Position numbers and translations under genes: made by a program. DNA of 64,000 nucleotides from Nakamurella panacisegetis. Its GTDB lineage: Bacteria; Actinomycetota; Actinomycetes; Mycobacteriales; Nakamurellaceae. How positions within the stretch are numbered: the first letter of the stretch is position 1; the number at the start of each line of letters is the position of its first letter. The notes under the pieces were generated by a model. It did not search any database. It was not told the DNA's origin and saw only the letters and a list, made by a program, of their open reading frames with translations. Shown piece after piece: positions 35,279-44,437 of this stretch. The stretch spans positions 3,817,501-3,881,500 of the forward strand of contig NZ_LT629710.1 of the NCBI RefSeq assembly GCF_900104535.1. The letters run 5' to 3'.

Positions 35279-36703
35279 CTAAGTGATCGCTGGTTGCGGG
35301 TTGGAGTTTGGTAAGAACGTTTCTGCGCCCAGGGTGAAACCGATCCGCGCGCCGCCGCCGGGTCGAGGTTGCGCGTAGCTCGCGCCGCCGTGGGCGGCGG
35401 CCACCTCGGCGACGATGGCCAGTCCTAGACCGGATCCGGGCATGCTGCGGGCAGTGTCGGCCCGGTAGAAACGGTCGAAAATCCTGGTCGCGTCGGGCAA
35501 GGAGATTCCCGGTCCGCGGTCGGACACCTCGATGCGGTCACCGGTGATGCGAAGGTCGACGGGGCCGCCTCCGGTATCGAACTTGAGGGCGTTATCCAAC
35601 AGGTTGGAGATGGCCCTCTCCAACGCTCTCGGGCGACCGATGATCATGACGTGGGCCTCGGCCTCGGCCTCGGTATCGGTGTCGGCGTGGACCAGAATCG
35701 GCCGTTTGCTGCGGTGTTCGAACATCGCAGCCACTTTCTTGGCCAGGGCGGTCAGGTTGATCGGGCCGGCCGTTTCGGTGTCGCGGCGGTCCATCGCCAA
35801 CTCCACCAGTTCGTTGACTAGGTTGGTCAGTTCCCTGGTCTCGCCGTCCACGTCATCGAGCAGCCGTTGCCGTGAGTTGGGGGATAGCTCGGCGAGGCGC
35901 CGCAGCACGCTGACGTTGGTGCGCAGGCTGGTCAGCGGAGTGCGCAGCTCATGGCCGGCGTTCTGCACGAGTCGCTGTTGCGCCTGCTTCGACCTCGACA
36001 GCTCGCCGACCATGGATTGCAGCGACGAGCTGAGCCGGCCGACTTCATCCCGACCGGGCATGGCGAATGCGACGTCCAGGCTCCCGTGCTGGCCGACCGT
36101 TTCGGCCATGCTGGTCAGTGCCGTGAGGCGGCGGGTGAGCCGGCGGGCCAGCCACCACCCGGCCGCGCCGGCCACCAGCAGGACCGCTAGAGCGACCAGC
36201 ACGGTGACGACGGCCAGGTTCCGCAGCACCCGGGCGGCCTCGTTCAGGTCCCGCCCCACCTGCACGGCGCCTTTGGTGCCGCCGAGCGACTGGGTGAGCA
36301 CCTGGTAGGTGGTGTTCCCCACGACGACCTGGTCGATGGTGCGCAGTCCTGCCGTCGAACCTTGGGCGATTTGCAAGGCGCGCGGGCTCACGGGCAACGC
36401 CACGGTCACTCCGGACAGGTGCGTCACGGCACCGGTGACACTCACCGACTGTGCGGTTTCGGACATCGTGCTCGGTCCGTCTCCATGGTGTTGTTGGTCC
36501 CCTGGCGCCCCCTGGGTGCCCTCGAGCGAGATGCTCGACAGTGACCCGCCCGCCGCCAGCGTGCTGACCGCCGACACCAACGACACGTTGATCTCGTTGT
36601 GCAGCGCATGTTCGGTGGTGCCGTAGGCGACCCAGCCGATCGTCACGGCCACGACTGCGGCGACGGCGGCGAAAGCAGCGACGAATTTCTGCCGCAACGT
36701 CAT
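35279..36703 (-). CDS. Sensor histidine kinase (HAMP, HisKA, HATPase_c)
   Basis: This 474-residue protein has an N-terminal membrane helix (FVAAFAAVAAVVAVTIGWVA) and an extracytoplasmic sensor domain of about 130 residues. A second helix (LAVVTVLVALAVLLVAGAAG) and HAMP follow. LVQNAGHELRTPLTSLRTNV holds the phosphoacceptor His, and the N, G1 and G2 boxes appear as ISNLLDNALKF, VSDRGPGI and GSGLGLAIV. It overlaps the response regulator by 4 bp. The architecture resembles MprB/TcrY kinases. Confidence 0.94.
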   Translation of the reverse strand: MTLRQKFVAAFAAVAAVVAVTIGWVAYGTTEHALHNEINVSLVSAVSTLAAGGSLSSISLEGTQGAPGDQQHHGDGPSTMSETAQSVSVTGAVTHLSGVTVALPVSPRALQIAQGSTAGLRTIDQVVVGNTTYQVLTQSLGGTKGAVQVGRDLNEAARVLRNLAVVTVLVALAVLLVAGAAGWWLARRLTRRLTALTSMAETVGQHGSLDVAFAMPGRDEVGRLSSSLQSMVGELSRSKQAQQRLVQNAGHELRTPLTSLRTNVSVLRRLAELSPNSRQRLLDDVDGETRELTNLVNELVELAMDRRDTETAGPINLTALAKKVAAMFEHRSKRPILVHADTDTEAEAEAHVMIIGRPRALERAISNLLDNALKFDTGGGPVDLRITGDRIEVSDRGPGISLPDATRIFDRFYRADTARSMPGSGLGLAIVAEVAAAHGGASYAQPRPGGGARIGFTLGAETFLPNSNPQPAIT

Positions 36704-37395
36704 CGTGCGCCCGATCCGTTGAGGCTGTACCCCACGCCGCGGACGGTGCGGATCAGGGCCGGCGCCCCGGCGATGTCGAACTTGCGACGCAGATAACTGA
36801 TGTACACGGCCAGGTTCTTTGAATCGGGGCCGAAGTCATAGCCCCAGATTCGATCGTAGATCGCCGAGTGGGTGAGCACGACGCCTGCGTTGCGGCCCAG
36901 CAGCTCCAGGAGATCGAATTCGGTCTTTGACAGGTCCAGCTGGTGACTGTGCCACCACACCCGTCGGCTGTCGGTGTCGATCCGCAGACCACCCAGGACT
37001 AACTGGCCCGCCGGAGTGGACGGTTCGGTCGGCGCTCGCCGCAATAGCGCACGTAACCGGGCCAGGAGCTCGTCGAGCTCGAACGGCTTGGCCAGGTAGT
37101 CGTCGGCGCCGGCGTCCAGTCCGGCAACCCGAGCGTCCAATTCGACCCGGGCCGTGAGCATCAGCACCGGTACCCGCAGCCCGTCGGCGCGGATCACTCG
37201 GCAGACACCCAGACCGTCTATCCCTGGCATCATCACGTCGAGGATGACTAGGTCCGGGGTTTCTCGGCGAACAGCGGACAGCGCTTCGACCCCGTCGGCA
37301 ACGCTAACGACCGCATAGCCCTCCAACTCCAGGGCGCGTTCCAGCGACTCCCGGATCGCGCGATCGTCGTCGGCTAGCAGCAGTCGGTGGGCCAT
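36700..37395 (-). CDS. OmpR-family response regulator
   Basis: This 231-residue protein has a receiver domain with LLLADDDRAIRESLERAL acidic residues, phospho-acceptor Asp53 in LVILDVMMPGID, and the conserved Lys in DYLAKPFELDEL. A C-terminal winged helix (LDLSKTEFDLLELLGRNAGV, YISYLRRKFD, IRTVRGVGYSL) follows. It is the first gene of the operon RR-HK-LPG_TM-ABC ATPase-ABC permease and probably activates it. Confidence 0.95.
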   Translation of the reverse strand: MAHRLLLADDDRAIRESLERALELEGYAVVSVADGVEALSAVRRETPDLVILDVMMPGIDGLGVCRVIRADGLRVPVLMLTARVELDARVAGLDAGADDYLAKPFELDELLARLRALLRRAPTEPSTPAGQLVLGGLRIDTDSRRVWWHSHQLDLSKTEFDLLELLGRNAGVVLTHSAIYDRIWGYDFGPDSKNLAVYISYLRRKFDIAGAPALIRTVRGVGYSLNGSGAR

Positions 37396-37599
37396 CTATC
37401 CATGGTGGAGCACGATGCTCACCCCGGGCGACTCTCTTACCCAGTTCACACCCCGCAGCGCCTGCCCAGTCGGAGCGGGCCCCTCGTTCGGTGCTGCAAG
37501 AAACAAGATCATGGAGCCAGTGGGTTCGCGATCATGGTGATGCGTAGGCCCCGATTGTTCTTATCTAAATGAAAGGGTCTTGCGCGAAGTGAATCGCTC

Positions 37600-38080
37600 T
37601 GGTCGGTGCGGGGCGCTGGGCGACCCTGGAAGGGATACGGACGATCGCCGACGGGCTGGCGCGCGCCGTGCCCGTTGCGTCCGCGCGGAAGATGCGGGTC
37701 GGCTACCACAATCACGCCTGGGAATTCGAGAACATCATCGACGGCAAGTCCGCCTGTGAGGTGTTCGTCGAGATGCTGCACCCGGCGTGCTCGAGCTTGA
37801 CACGTACTGGGCCATGATGGGCGGCCAGGACGTACCTGCACTTCTCGGGCGGCTGGAGGAGCGGGTGGTCGCGCTGCACCTGACGGACGGTCCGCGGGCC
37901 GGAACGACAGCGGATCAGGTACCGCTCGGACGGGGAGACCTCCCCGCCCGGGCGATCTTGGACGCGGTGCCGAGCCTGGAGTACCCGGTGCTGGAGTTCG
38001 ACCAGTATGCCGGGGACATCTTCGACGGGATCGCAGCAAGCTACACGTGTGCGACCGACGTCCTCGGGGCGCCCCGATGA
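37600..38080 (+). pseudogene. Sugar phosphate isomerase/epimerase (TIM barrel), 5'-truncated and frameshifted
   Basis: The first frame reads WATLEGIRTIADGLARAVPV, RVGYHNHAWEFENIIDGKSA. From about 37787 a second frame reads LELDTYWAMMGGQDVPALLG, VVALHLTDGPRAGT and FDQYAGDIFDGIAAS. Together they are the C-terminal two thirds of an AP_endonuc_2-fold isomerase, with metal-ligand type His and Glu residues. The N-terminal third is gone. The 3' end abuts a short SDR fragment on the opposite strand. Confidence 0.85.
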
Positions 38081-38084
38081 CGGC

Positions 38085-38166
38085 CGGCGCGGGCCCGGGC
38101 GGTGGCCGCGCCGATGCCCGATGATGCGCCCGTGACGACGGCGTCCTTGCCTCGCGTCTCGGCCAT
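38085..38166 (-). pseudogene. SDR gene, only the first ~27 codons remain
   Basis: From ATG 38166 the complement reads MAETRGKDAVVTGASSGIGA then ATARARAG, the Rossmann TGxxxGIG start of a short-chain dehydrogenase. It then runs into the sugar isomerase remnant. It begins 5 bp after the aldo/keto reductase stop, so it was the next gene of that unit before a deletion. Confidence 0.75.
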
Positions 38167-38171
38167 CGTCG

Positions 38172-39062
38172 TCAGGCTTCCGGGATCGGGCGGCCGAAAT
38201 TCGCCAGGGTGATGGCGTCAGGGTCGGGGCCGCCGCGTTGACCGGTGTCGAGGCCGTCGATCGCGTCAATCTCCCGGCTGCTGAGGGCGAAGTCGAAGAC
38301 AGCAAGATTCTCGGCGATGCGATGCGGCTTGGTGGACTTCGGAATGACCGAGCGTCCCTGCTGCAGGTGCCAGCGCAGCATGACTTGCGCCGCGCTCTTG
38401 TCATGCGCCGACGCGATCTCGACGATGGTCGGATCCTGCAGCGTGCTGGTGTGTGCGCCCTCGCGGTAGAAGGTGATGCCACCGATCGGCGACCATGCCT
38501 GCGTCAGGATGCCGTGGGCGGCGTCCAGGGCCTGCACCTGAGGCTGCTGGAAGTACGGGTGCAATTCGATCTGATTCACCGCCGGCACGACCTGAGCCTT
38601 CTCCAATAGCTTCGACAGGTGCTCGACCATGAAGTTACTCACCCCGATGGCGCGGACCTTGCCCTCGTCCAGCAGCGTCTCCAGCGCTCGGTAGGCCTTC
38701 AGGGTCTTGTCGAAGTCCGATGGCAGCGCCTGGTGCAGGATCAGTAGGTCGATCTGGTCGACGCCGAGTTTGCCGGCGCTCTTGTCGAACGCATGCAGGG
38801 TCTCGTCGTAGCCGTAGTCGCTGATCCAGACCTTGGTTTCCAGGAAGATGGCGCCGCGGACGACCTGGGACGCACGCACCGCTTCGCCGACCTCGCGCTC
38901 GTTCCCGTAGGCGGCGGCGGTGTCGATGTGGCGGTAACCGGCGTCCAAGGCCGCGGTCACGGCGCCGCGAGTCTCATCCGGAGGCGTTTGGAACACCCCG
39001 AGGCCGATCGCTGGGAGCGTGACCCCGTTGTTCAAGGTGATCATCTGTGCTGCTGTGCTCAT
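38172..39062 (-). CDS. Aldo/keto reductase (AKR3/5-like)
   Basis: This 296-residue protein carries the catalytic tetrad: RHIDTAAAYGNEREVG (Asp, Tyr), IFLETKVW (Lys) and DLLILHQAL (His). VSNFMVEHL and VNQIELHPYFQQ, and the cofactor region RSVIPKSTKPHRIAENLAVF, are standard. It reduces aldehydes or ketones with NADPH in the cytoplasm. The gene is intact between remnants of an MFS gene upstream and an SDR downstream, both on its strand, indicating a broken operon. Confidence 0.94.
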   Translation of the reverse strand: MSTAAQMITLNNGVTLPAIGLGVFQTPPDETRGAVTAALDAGYRHIDTAAAYGNEREVGEAVRASQVVRGAIFLETKVWISDYGYDETLHAFDKSAGKLGVDQIDLLILHQALPSDFDKTLKAYRALETLLDEGKVRAIGVSNFMVEHLSKLLEKAQVVPAVNQIELHPYFQQPQVQALDAAHGILTQAWSPIGGITFYREGAHTSTLQDPTIVEIASAHDKSAAQVMLRWHLQQGRSVIPKSTKPHRIAENLAVFDFALSSREIDAIDGLDTGQRGGPDPDAITLANFGRPIPEA

Positions 39063-39084
39063 GACTTAGCCCTTTCGTGGTGAC

Positions 39085-39284
39085 TGCGCTGGGGTGGAAT
39101 CGGTCGATGCCCGCGGGCGGGCGCAGGGTCAGCGTGGCGACGGCGGTCGCGCTGATCAACACCGCGGTGGTGACGTAGCTGACTCGCTGTCCGTGGCCGA
39201 ACGAGGCGCTGACGTCGACGATGGCGCCGAAGACAGCCACCCCGAGCGACCCGCCCATCTGCCGGAGTGTTTGTCCGTAACGGC
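39085..39284 (-). pseudogene. DHA2-type MFS transporter, C-terminal end only
   Basis: QTLRQMGGSLGVAVFGAIVD, then YVTTAVLISATAVATLTLRP, is the ending of a 14-helix drug exporter (usual form NTLRQxGGAxGVA). The rest of the transporter is absent; upstream lies a fragment of a regulator on the opposite strand, starting at 39288. Confidence 0.8.
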
Positions 39285-39287
39285 CGG

Positions 39288-39479
39288 TTCGACATTCTGG
39301 CCGTTAACGCGCTCGCCGCGGCCTTGATGACCGAGCTGTTCGAATCCGCAGCACAGCCTCCGAACCTCGCGCGATAGCTGTTCCTCGATCCGCGATCGCA
39401 AGGCTTCTACGCTGATTGGCAGGTCATTGCCCGAGATAACGTGGCGGCGCTACGCATCGAGGCGGGCCGAAATCCTTAG
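39288..39479 (+). pseudogene. MmyB-type XRE regulator, ligand-domain fragment
   Basis: FDILAVNALAAALMTELFES, LFLDPRSQGFYADWQVIARD and NVAALRIEAGRNP match the C-terminal domain of MmyB-like regulators. Two in-frame stop codons interrupt it (TAG at 39375 and 39477) and the HTH part is missing. It is not a piece of the intact regulator at 39560, whose own copy of this region differs. Confidence 0.85.
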
Positions 39480-39559
39480 GACCGGTTCAGGGCTTGGTGT
39501 CTGCCCCGCGCATGGCCGGCGACACCGACCGGTCCGTCTAGCTCGCCGTGTGCGGCGGG

Positions 39560-40474
39560 CTAGTCCCTGGTGGCTGAACGTGCGCCATTAGTGCTCTGTG
39601 CGGTCGATTCGGCGGTGCGGGTGGCGGCCCAGGAGGCGAGCAGTCTGAGCCCGTCGGCGGTGGGAGTGCCAGGGTCGGCGGTATAGATGTTGAGCTGCAG
39701 AGCTGGGTCGGATGGCAGTTCCATGGCCTCGAAGTTGAGGTCGAGTGGGCCGACGGCCGGGTGGTGGAGGCGTTTGCGGCCGCTGCGGTGGAACTTGACG
39801 TTCTGGGCGGCCCAGTGCTGTCGGAACAGCTCGGATTGGGTGGAGAGTTCCCCGACCAGGGTGATGAGTTCTTTGTCGTGCGGGTGGCGGCCGGCTTCGA
39901 GGCGGAGCATGGCGGCGGCGTCGGTGGCGATGCGGTCGAAGTCGACGAAGAACTCGCGGGCCGCGGGGTCGAGGTAGACAAAGCGGGTGGTGTTGGCGGG
40001 GCGTTTGGCGGTGGCCCCGGCGGCTGCCGAGTTCAGGACCGGTGCGTACAGGGCTTCGCCCATGACGTTCAGGGCGATTATGTCGTGGCGGGCGTTGCGG
40101 ACCCAGGCCGGCGCGTCGGTGATGGCGTCGAGGACCTGCTGGATCACGGGCCGCAGCGGTCCCGACGCGGCGCGGGGCCGCCGGGCGGTTGCAGCGGCGG
40201 CGAGGGCGAGCGAGCGCAGGTGTTCGCGTTCGGCGTCGTCGAGGTGCAGCGCCTCTGCGATGCTGTCGAGGACCTGCTCGGAGGCGCCGGCGAGGTTGCC
40301 GCGTTCCAACCGGACGTAGTAGTCGATGCTGACGCCGGCGAGCAGCGCGACCTCTTCCCGTCGGAGGCCCTTGACGCGCCGGTTGCCGCCGTAGGCGGGC
40401 AGGCCGGCCTGAGCCGGAGTGATCCGGGCGCGGCGCGACGCGAGGAACTCGCGGATCTCGGCATGGTTGTCCAT
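39560..40474 (-). CDS. XRE-family regulator with MmyB-like domain
   Basis: This 304-residue protein runs from ATG 40474; the upstream 22 codons lack protein character. The HTH carries VKGLRREEVALLAGVSIDYY and LERGNLAGASEQVLDSIAEA. The ligand domain has IIALNVMGEALYAPVL, TTRFVYLDPAAREFFVDFD, LFRQHWAAQNVKFH and KRLHHPAVGPLDLNFEAM. It is divergent from the cupin operon and should control it, as MmyB-type regulators commonly govern adjacent redox genes. Confidence 0.93.
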   Translation of the reverse strand: MDNHAEIREFLASRRARITPAQAGLPAYGGNRRVKGLRREEVALLAGVSIDYYVRLERGNLAGASEQVLDSIAEALHLDDAEREHLRSLALAAAATARRPRAASGPLRPVIQQVLDAITDAPAWVRNARHDIIALNVMGEALYAPVLNSAAAGATAKRPANTTRFVYLDPAAREFFVDFDRIATDAAAMLRLEAGRHPHDKELITLVGELSTQSELFRQHWAAQNVKFHRSGRKRLHHPAVGPLDLNFEAMELPSDPALQLNIYTADPGTPTADGLRLLASWAATRTAESTAQSTNGARSATRD

Positions 40475-40602
40475 GCGGTTCACGGTAGGCCCGTTCGTGA
40501 CCGCCAAGGAGGCACTGGCATTACCTGGAAGGGCAGACACTCCCAGGGTCGAAGTGTCCGGGCTTGACTTGCTGACAGCAGTGCACTCACTCGAGGAGAG
40601 AC

Positions 40603-41016
40603 ATGAACAAGAACCCAGTGGCGGCGACGGTGAAGACGCCGGCGGCGAACTTCACCGGCGATGTCTGGTTGAACCCGGTCTTCGGCGGTGACGGCACGTC
40701 CCGGCTGACCGTCGGACTGGTGCGGTTCACCCCGGGGGCCCGCACCAACTGGCACCGGCACGCCAACGGGCAGCTGTTGGTGTGCACCGACGGCGTCGGT
40801 CTGGTCAGTACCCGCGACCGGCACACGGTGGTGCTGCGGGCGGGGGAGAGCGTGTGGACCGCGGCCGGGGAGGAGCATTTCCACGGCGGCACGCAGACCA
40901 ACATGATGTGCCACTACGCCATTCTCGACGCCGCTGGCGCGGGTGAGGCGACCACGTGGCTGGAGCCGGTCACCGACGAGCAATACACCGCAGCACACAC
41001 CGCCGGGCAGGTCTGA
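40603..41016 (+). CDS. Cupin domain protein
   Basis: This 137-residue protein follows GAGGAGAG. The cupin motif 1 is FTPGARTNWHRHANGQLL and motif 2 lies around LRAGESVWTAAGEEHFHGG, giving His and Glu metal ligands. Proteins of this form are sometimes named (R)-mandelonitrile lyase-like. Here it is the first gene of a four-gene set with carboxymuconolactone decarboxylase, Zn-alcohol dehydrogenase and aldo/keto reductase. Confidence 0.92.
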   Translation: MNKNPVAATVKTPAANFTGDVWLNPVFGGDGTSRLTVGLVRFTPGARTNWHRHANGQLLVCTDGVGLVSTRDRHTVVLRAGESVWTAAGEEHFHGGTQTNMMCHYAILDAAGAGEATTWLEPVTDEQYTAAHTAGQV

Positions 41017-41019
41017 TCC

Positions 41020-41802
41020 ATGACGATCAACGACACGGCGAAGGCCTATCACGACCAGCTGTTTGGCGACCTGGTCTCGACACTGGCCAGGACCGATCCC
41101 GAGCTCATCGGCTACTTCGACAATTTCGCCTTCGCCGAGGTCCTCGCCGACGCAGCCGAGCTTGACGACAGTATCGACCTGCACACCCGGCTGCTGGTGC
41201 AGCTGGCCGCGGTCCTCGCCGCCGGGGGACTCGCCGAGTTCAAGGTGCTGGCCGCCGCCGGACAGGCCAACGCCGGGGTGACTCCGGTGGAGCTCAAGGA
41301 GGTGGTCTACCAGGCCGTCGCCTACGTGGGGATGGCCCGGGCCTATGACTACCTGCACGCCGTCAACGACATCCTCACAGCCGCCGGCGTCGAACTGCCG
41401 CTGCCCGGAAAGGCCACCAGCACTCCGGAGAGCAGACAGTTCCGTGGCCATGTGGTGCAGGAGCAGATCGTCGGCACGGGCCGCGTCGATCAGATGCACG
41501 CCGCCGCGGCATCTGACACGAAACACTTCCAGCGGTACCTGACGGGCAACTGCTTCGGCGACACCGTCGCACGCGGCGGCCTGGACCTGCCGACCCGCGA
41601 GCTGATCACGTTCTCGATGCTCGCCGCGATCGGCGGCGCCGACGCCCAGATCCGCGGACACGTCAGCGGCAACCTCAACGTCGGCAACACCCGCGCGCGG
41701 CTGCTGGCTGTCTTGACCGTGCTGGTGCCGTTCATCGGGTACCCCCGGACCCTCAACGCACTGGCCGCCATCAACGACATCACGCCGCCAGCCACCGACT
41801 GA
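41020..41802 (+). CDS. Carboxymuconolactone decarboxylase family protein (two CMD domains)
   Basis: This 260-residue protein starts 3 bp after the cupin stop. The first CMD unit (LDDSIDLHTRLLVQLAAVLA, GVTPVELKEVVYQAVAYVGM) and the second (GGLDLPTRELITFSMLAAIG, ADAQIRGHVSGNLNVGNTRA) repeat the family pattern. The usual CxxC of AhpD-type peroxidase members is absent, so a decarboxylase/isomerase-like or unknown role is more likely. Confidence 0.92.
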   Translation: MTINDTAKAYHDQLFGDLVSTLARTDPELIGYFDNFAFAEVLADAAELDDSIDLHTRLLVQLAAVLAAGGLAEFKVLAAAGQANAGVTPVELKEVVYQAVAYVGMARAYDYLHAVNDILTAAGVELPLPGKATSTPESRQFRGHVVQEQIVGTGRVDQMHAAAASDTKHFQRYLTGNCFGDTVARGGLDLPTRELITFSMLAAIGGADAQIRGHVSGNLNVGNTRARLLAVLTVLVPFIGYPRTLNALAAINDITPPATD

Positions 41803-41844
41803 CCGTCGGCCACTGACTCCACCGACACCGAAAGCAGAACCCCG

Positions 41845-42894
41845 ATGCGCGCAACTTTCATCTACGGCGCCGGCGACGTCCGCGTCACCGACGCCCCCGA
41901 CCCGAGAATCGTCGAACCATCCGACGCCCTCGTGCAGATCACCCACGCCTGTGTGTGCGGCAGTGACCTGCACCCCTACCACTCGGCCCCGCACAACCCG
42001 GCCGGGAAGAGCATCGGCCACGAACTGATCGGTGTCGTCACCGAGGTCGGTGCCGCTGTGACGACGCTGGCCGTAGGTGACTTCGTCATCGCCCCGTTCG
42101 CGATCTCCTGCGGGGTGTGCGAATTCTGCCGAGTCGGTCTGCAAACCTCCTGCGTTCGCGGCGGCTTCTGGAACGACGACGACCTGGGCACCAGCGGCGG
42201 GCAGGCCCAAGCCGCCCGCGTTCCGCTGGCCGACGGCACCCTGGTCAAGGTCCCCGGCGTCGACCCGGCCACCGCCGACAGCGGCCTGCTCGCGTCCCTG
42301 CTCACCTTGTCCGACGTGTACGGCACCGGATGGCACGCCGCCCACCGGGCCGGCGTCACCGCGGGTGACACCGTCGCGGTCATCGGAGACGGCGCAGTCG
42401 GACTGCTGGCCGTGCTCTCGGCCAAACAGCTGGGTGCCGAGCGGATCATCCTGATGGGCCGCCACCGGGCCCGCACCGACCTTGGCCGCGAATTCGGTGC
42501 CACCGACGTCGTCGCCGACCGCGGCGACGAAGGGATCAACGCCGTCCTGGAGCTCACCAAGGGCGGCGCCACCAAGGTACTGGAAGCCGTCGGCCACCTG
42601 CCGGCCTTCCAGCAGGCCATCGGCATCGTCCGCCCCGGCGGGGTCATCTCCCGCGTCGGCGTCCCGCAGTACCAGGACGGCCCGATCGGCTGGTCGTTCT
42701 TCGGCAAGAACACCACCCTCACCGGCGGACCGGCCCCGGTCCGGGCCTACATCGAACAACTGCTTCCGGCCGTGCTGGACGGCACCGTCCACCCGGGCCG
42801 GGTCTTCGACCGCACCGTCGGCATCGAGGACACCCCACAGGCCTACGCCGCCATGGACGCGCGAGAAGCACTCAAGGTGATGATCAAGCTCTAG
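41845..42894 (+). CDS. Zinc-dependent alcohol dehydrogenase
   Basis: This 349-residue MDR protein has ITHACVCGSDLHPYHS (catalytic Zn Cys) and SIGHELIGVVTEVG (His, Glu). The structural-zinc Cys cluster is CGVCEFCRVGLQTSC. The NAD-binding part begins VAVIGDGAVGLLAVLSAKQL. It oxidises alcohols or reduces aldehydes. It starts 42 bp after the CMD gene and is very likely in the same operon. Confidence 0.94.
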   Translation: MRATFIYGAGDVRVTDAPDPRIVEPSDALVQITHACVCGSDLHPYHSAPHNPAGKSIGHELIGVVTEVGAAVTTLAVGDFVIAPFAISCGVCEFCRVGLQTSCVRGGFWNDDDLGTSGGQAQAARVPLADGTLVKVPGVDPATADSGLLASLLTLSDVYGTGWHAAHRAGVTAGDTVAVIGDGAVGLLAVLSAKQLGAERIILMGRHRARTDLGREFGATDVVADRGDEGINAVLELTKGGATKVLEAVGHLPAFQQAIGIVRPGGVISRVGVPQYQDGPIGWSFFGKNTTLTGGPAPVRAYIEQLLPAVLDGTVHPGRVFDRTVGIEDTPQAYAAMDAREALKVMIKL

Positions 42895-42972
42895 GTAGAC
42901 CTCCCGGGGTGAGCATCCTCGGGCCCCCGGCCATTGTTATCCGCGAACGCTTCACGAAAGGACTCATCGATC

Positions 42973-43995
42973 ATGCAGAACCGGATGCTGGGCCGGACCG
43001 GCGTCTCGGTCAGCCCGCTATGCCTGGGCACCATGATGTTCGGCCCCTGGGGCAACGCCGATCAAGCAGACTCGATCCGCATCATCCACCGCGCCCTCGA
43101 CGTAGGGATCAACTTCGTCGACACGGCCGACGTGTACTCCGGTGGTGAATCCGAACAGATCGTCGGCAAGGCGCTGTCCGGACGACGCGACGACGTCGTC
43201 CTGGCGACCAAATTCTTCATGCCGATGGACGAGGACCCGAACCACCGCGGCGGCTCACGCCGCTGGATCATACGATCGGTAGAGGACTCCCTGCGCCGCC
43301 TGGGCACCGACCACATCGACCTCTACCAGGTGCACCGCCCCAGTCAGGACACGGGCATCGAGGAGACCCTCGGCGCGCTCACCGACCTGGTCCGGCAGGG
43401 GAAGGTCCGCTACATCGGGTCCTCGTCCTACGCGGCCAGTCAGATCGTGGAGGCCCAATGGGCCGCACGTGACCGCCGGTTGGAGCGGCTCGTCACCGAG
43501 CAGCCGCCATACTCCATTATGGTGCGCGGCATCGAATCCGACGTGCTGCCGACCGCCCGCCGGCACGGCATGGGCATCCTGACCTACAGCCCACTGGGCG
43601 GCGGCTGGCTGTCCGGCCGCTGGCGCAAAGACAACGCCGGCACCCCAACCTCCGCGGCGCGCCCGAAGGCCCGCTTCGACATGACCAGCGAAGCCAACCA
43701 GCGGAAACTCGAGATCGCCGAAAATCTGGCCGTTCTGGCCGAGCAGCACGGCATGACGTTGATCGACCTGGCCATCGCCTTCGTGATCAACCACCCCGCC
43801 GTCACCTCCGCGATCATCGGCCCGCGCACCATGGAGCAACTCGAGTCTCAGCTCACCGGCGCCGACGTCCGGTTGACCCCCGAGGTCCTGGACCGCATCG
43901 ACGAACTGGTCGCACCGGGCGTCACCGTCAACGCCGACGACAACAGCTACGGCCAGATAGAACTCGATCCATCTGCGCGACGTCGGAGCTACTGA
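42973..43995 (+). CDS. Aldo/keto reductase
   Basis: This 340-residue protein starts at ATG 42973 after AAAGGA; an earlier frame start lacks homology. NFVDTADVYSGGESEQIVGK supplies Asp and Tyr, VVLATKFFMPM the Lys and DLYQVHRP the His. IGSSSYAASQIVEAQWAA, GILTYSPLGGGWLSGRW and ITSAIIGPR-like (VTSAIIGPRTMEQLESQL) match AKR family 9/11-type enzymes. It is the last gene of the operon begun by the cupin. Confidence 0.94.
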   Translation: MQNRMLGRTGVSVSPLCLGTMMFGPWGNADQADSIRIIHRALDVGINFVDTADVYSGGESEQIVGKALSGRRDDVVLATKFFMPMDEDPNHRGGSRRWIIRSVEDSLRRLGTDHIDLYQVHRPSQDTGIEETLGALTDLVRQGKVRYIGSSSYAASQIVEAQWAARDRRLERLVTEQPPYSIMVRGIESDVLPTARRHGMGILTYSPLGGGWLSGRWRKDNAGTPTSAARPKARFDMTSEANQRKLEIAENLAVLAEQHGMTLIDLAIAFVINHPAVTSAIIGPRTMEQLESQLTGADVRLTPEVLDRIDELVAPGVTVNADDNSYGQIELDPSARRRSY

Positions 43996-44437
43996 CCCAC
44001 TCCGAGTCACCTCTGAACCGCGCTCCTGGCTGGTAGCCAATGTGCCGACCTCGATCAGGCGGAGCGGACGAGCCGTGCCTCGCGGCCTGCTTCGCGCGAG
44101 TGCGAGTAGTTGCCCGCGCCATCGGACGCGTTCGGGCGGACATCGGGCGGTCAACTGGTGCCCGATACCACAAGACATAGCCTCTTCCGAGGCCGACCGA
44201 CCCCATCCCTGGGCCCGCTGCACGGCCGGCAGAAAGGCCCAAGCGGTTGTGGTTAAGAGTGTTCCTACCTGACGCCGGCGCTGAGCGGGCGGGTAGCGAT
44301 CGGGCATGAAACGCTCGAATCGGGCAGGAAACGGGTGATCAGGCGTGCCTATACGCATTCGACTCGCCCGGATGGCCGCCGCATCCTGGACAGGACATGG
44401 CAACGGGCCGGCCTAAGGGCTCGCGCAATCCCGAAAG
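43996..44437. other. 442-bp stretch without a gene
   Basis: Only short Arg-rich frames are present. It ends the redox operon and would contain the promoter of the DeoR gene. No clear hairpin was noticed. Confidence 0.45.

Noticed and set aside
40480-42792. 770-codon minus-strand open frame
   Set aside because: Antisense to the cupin, CMD and ADH genes, all of which have clear motifs; composition is typical of a shadow frame.
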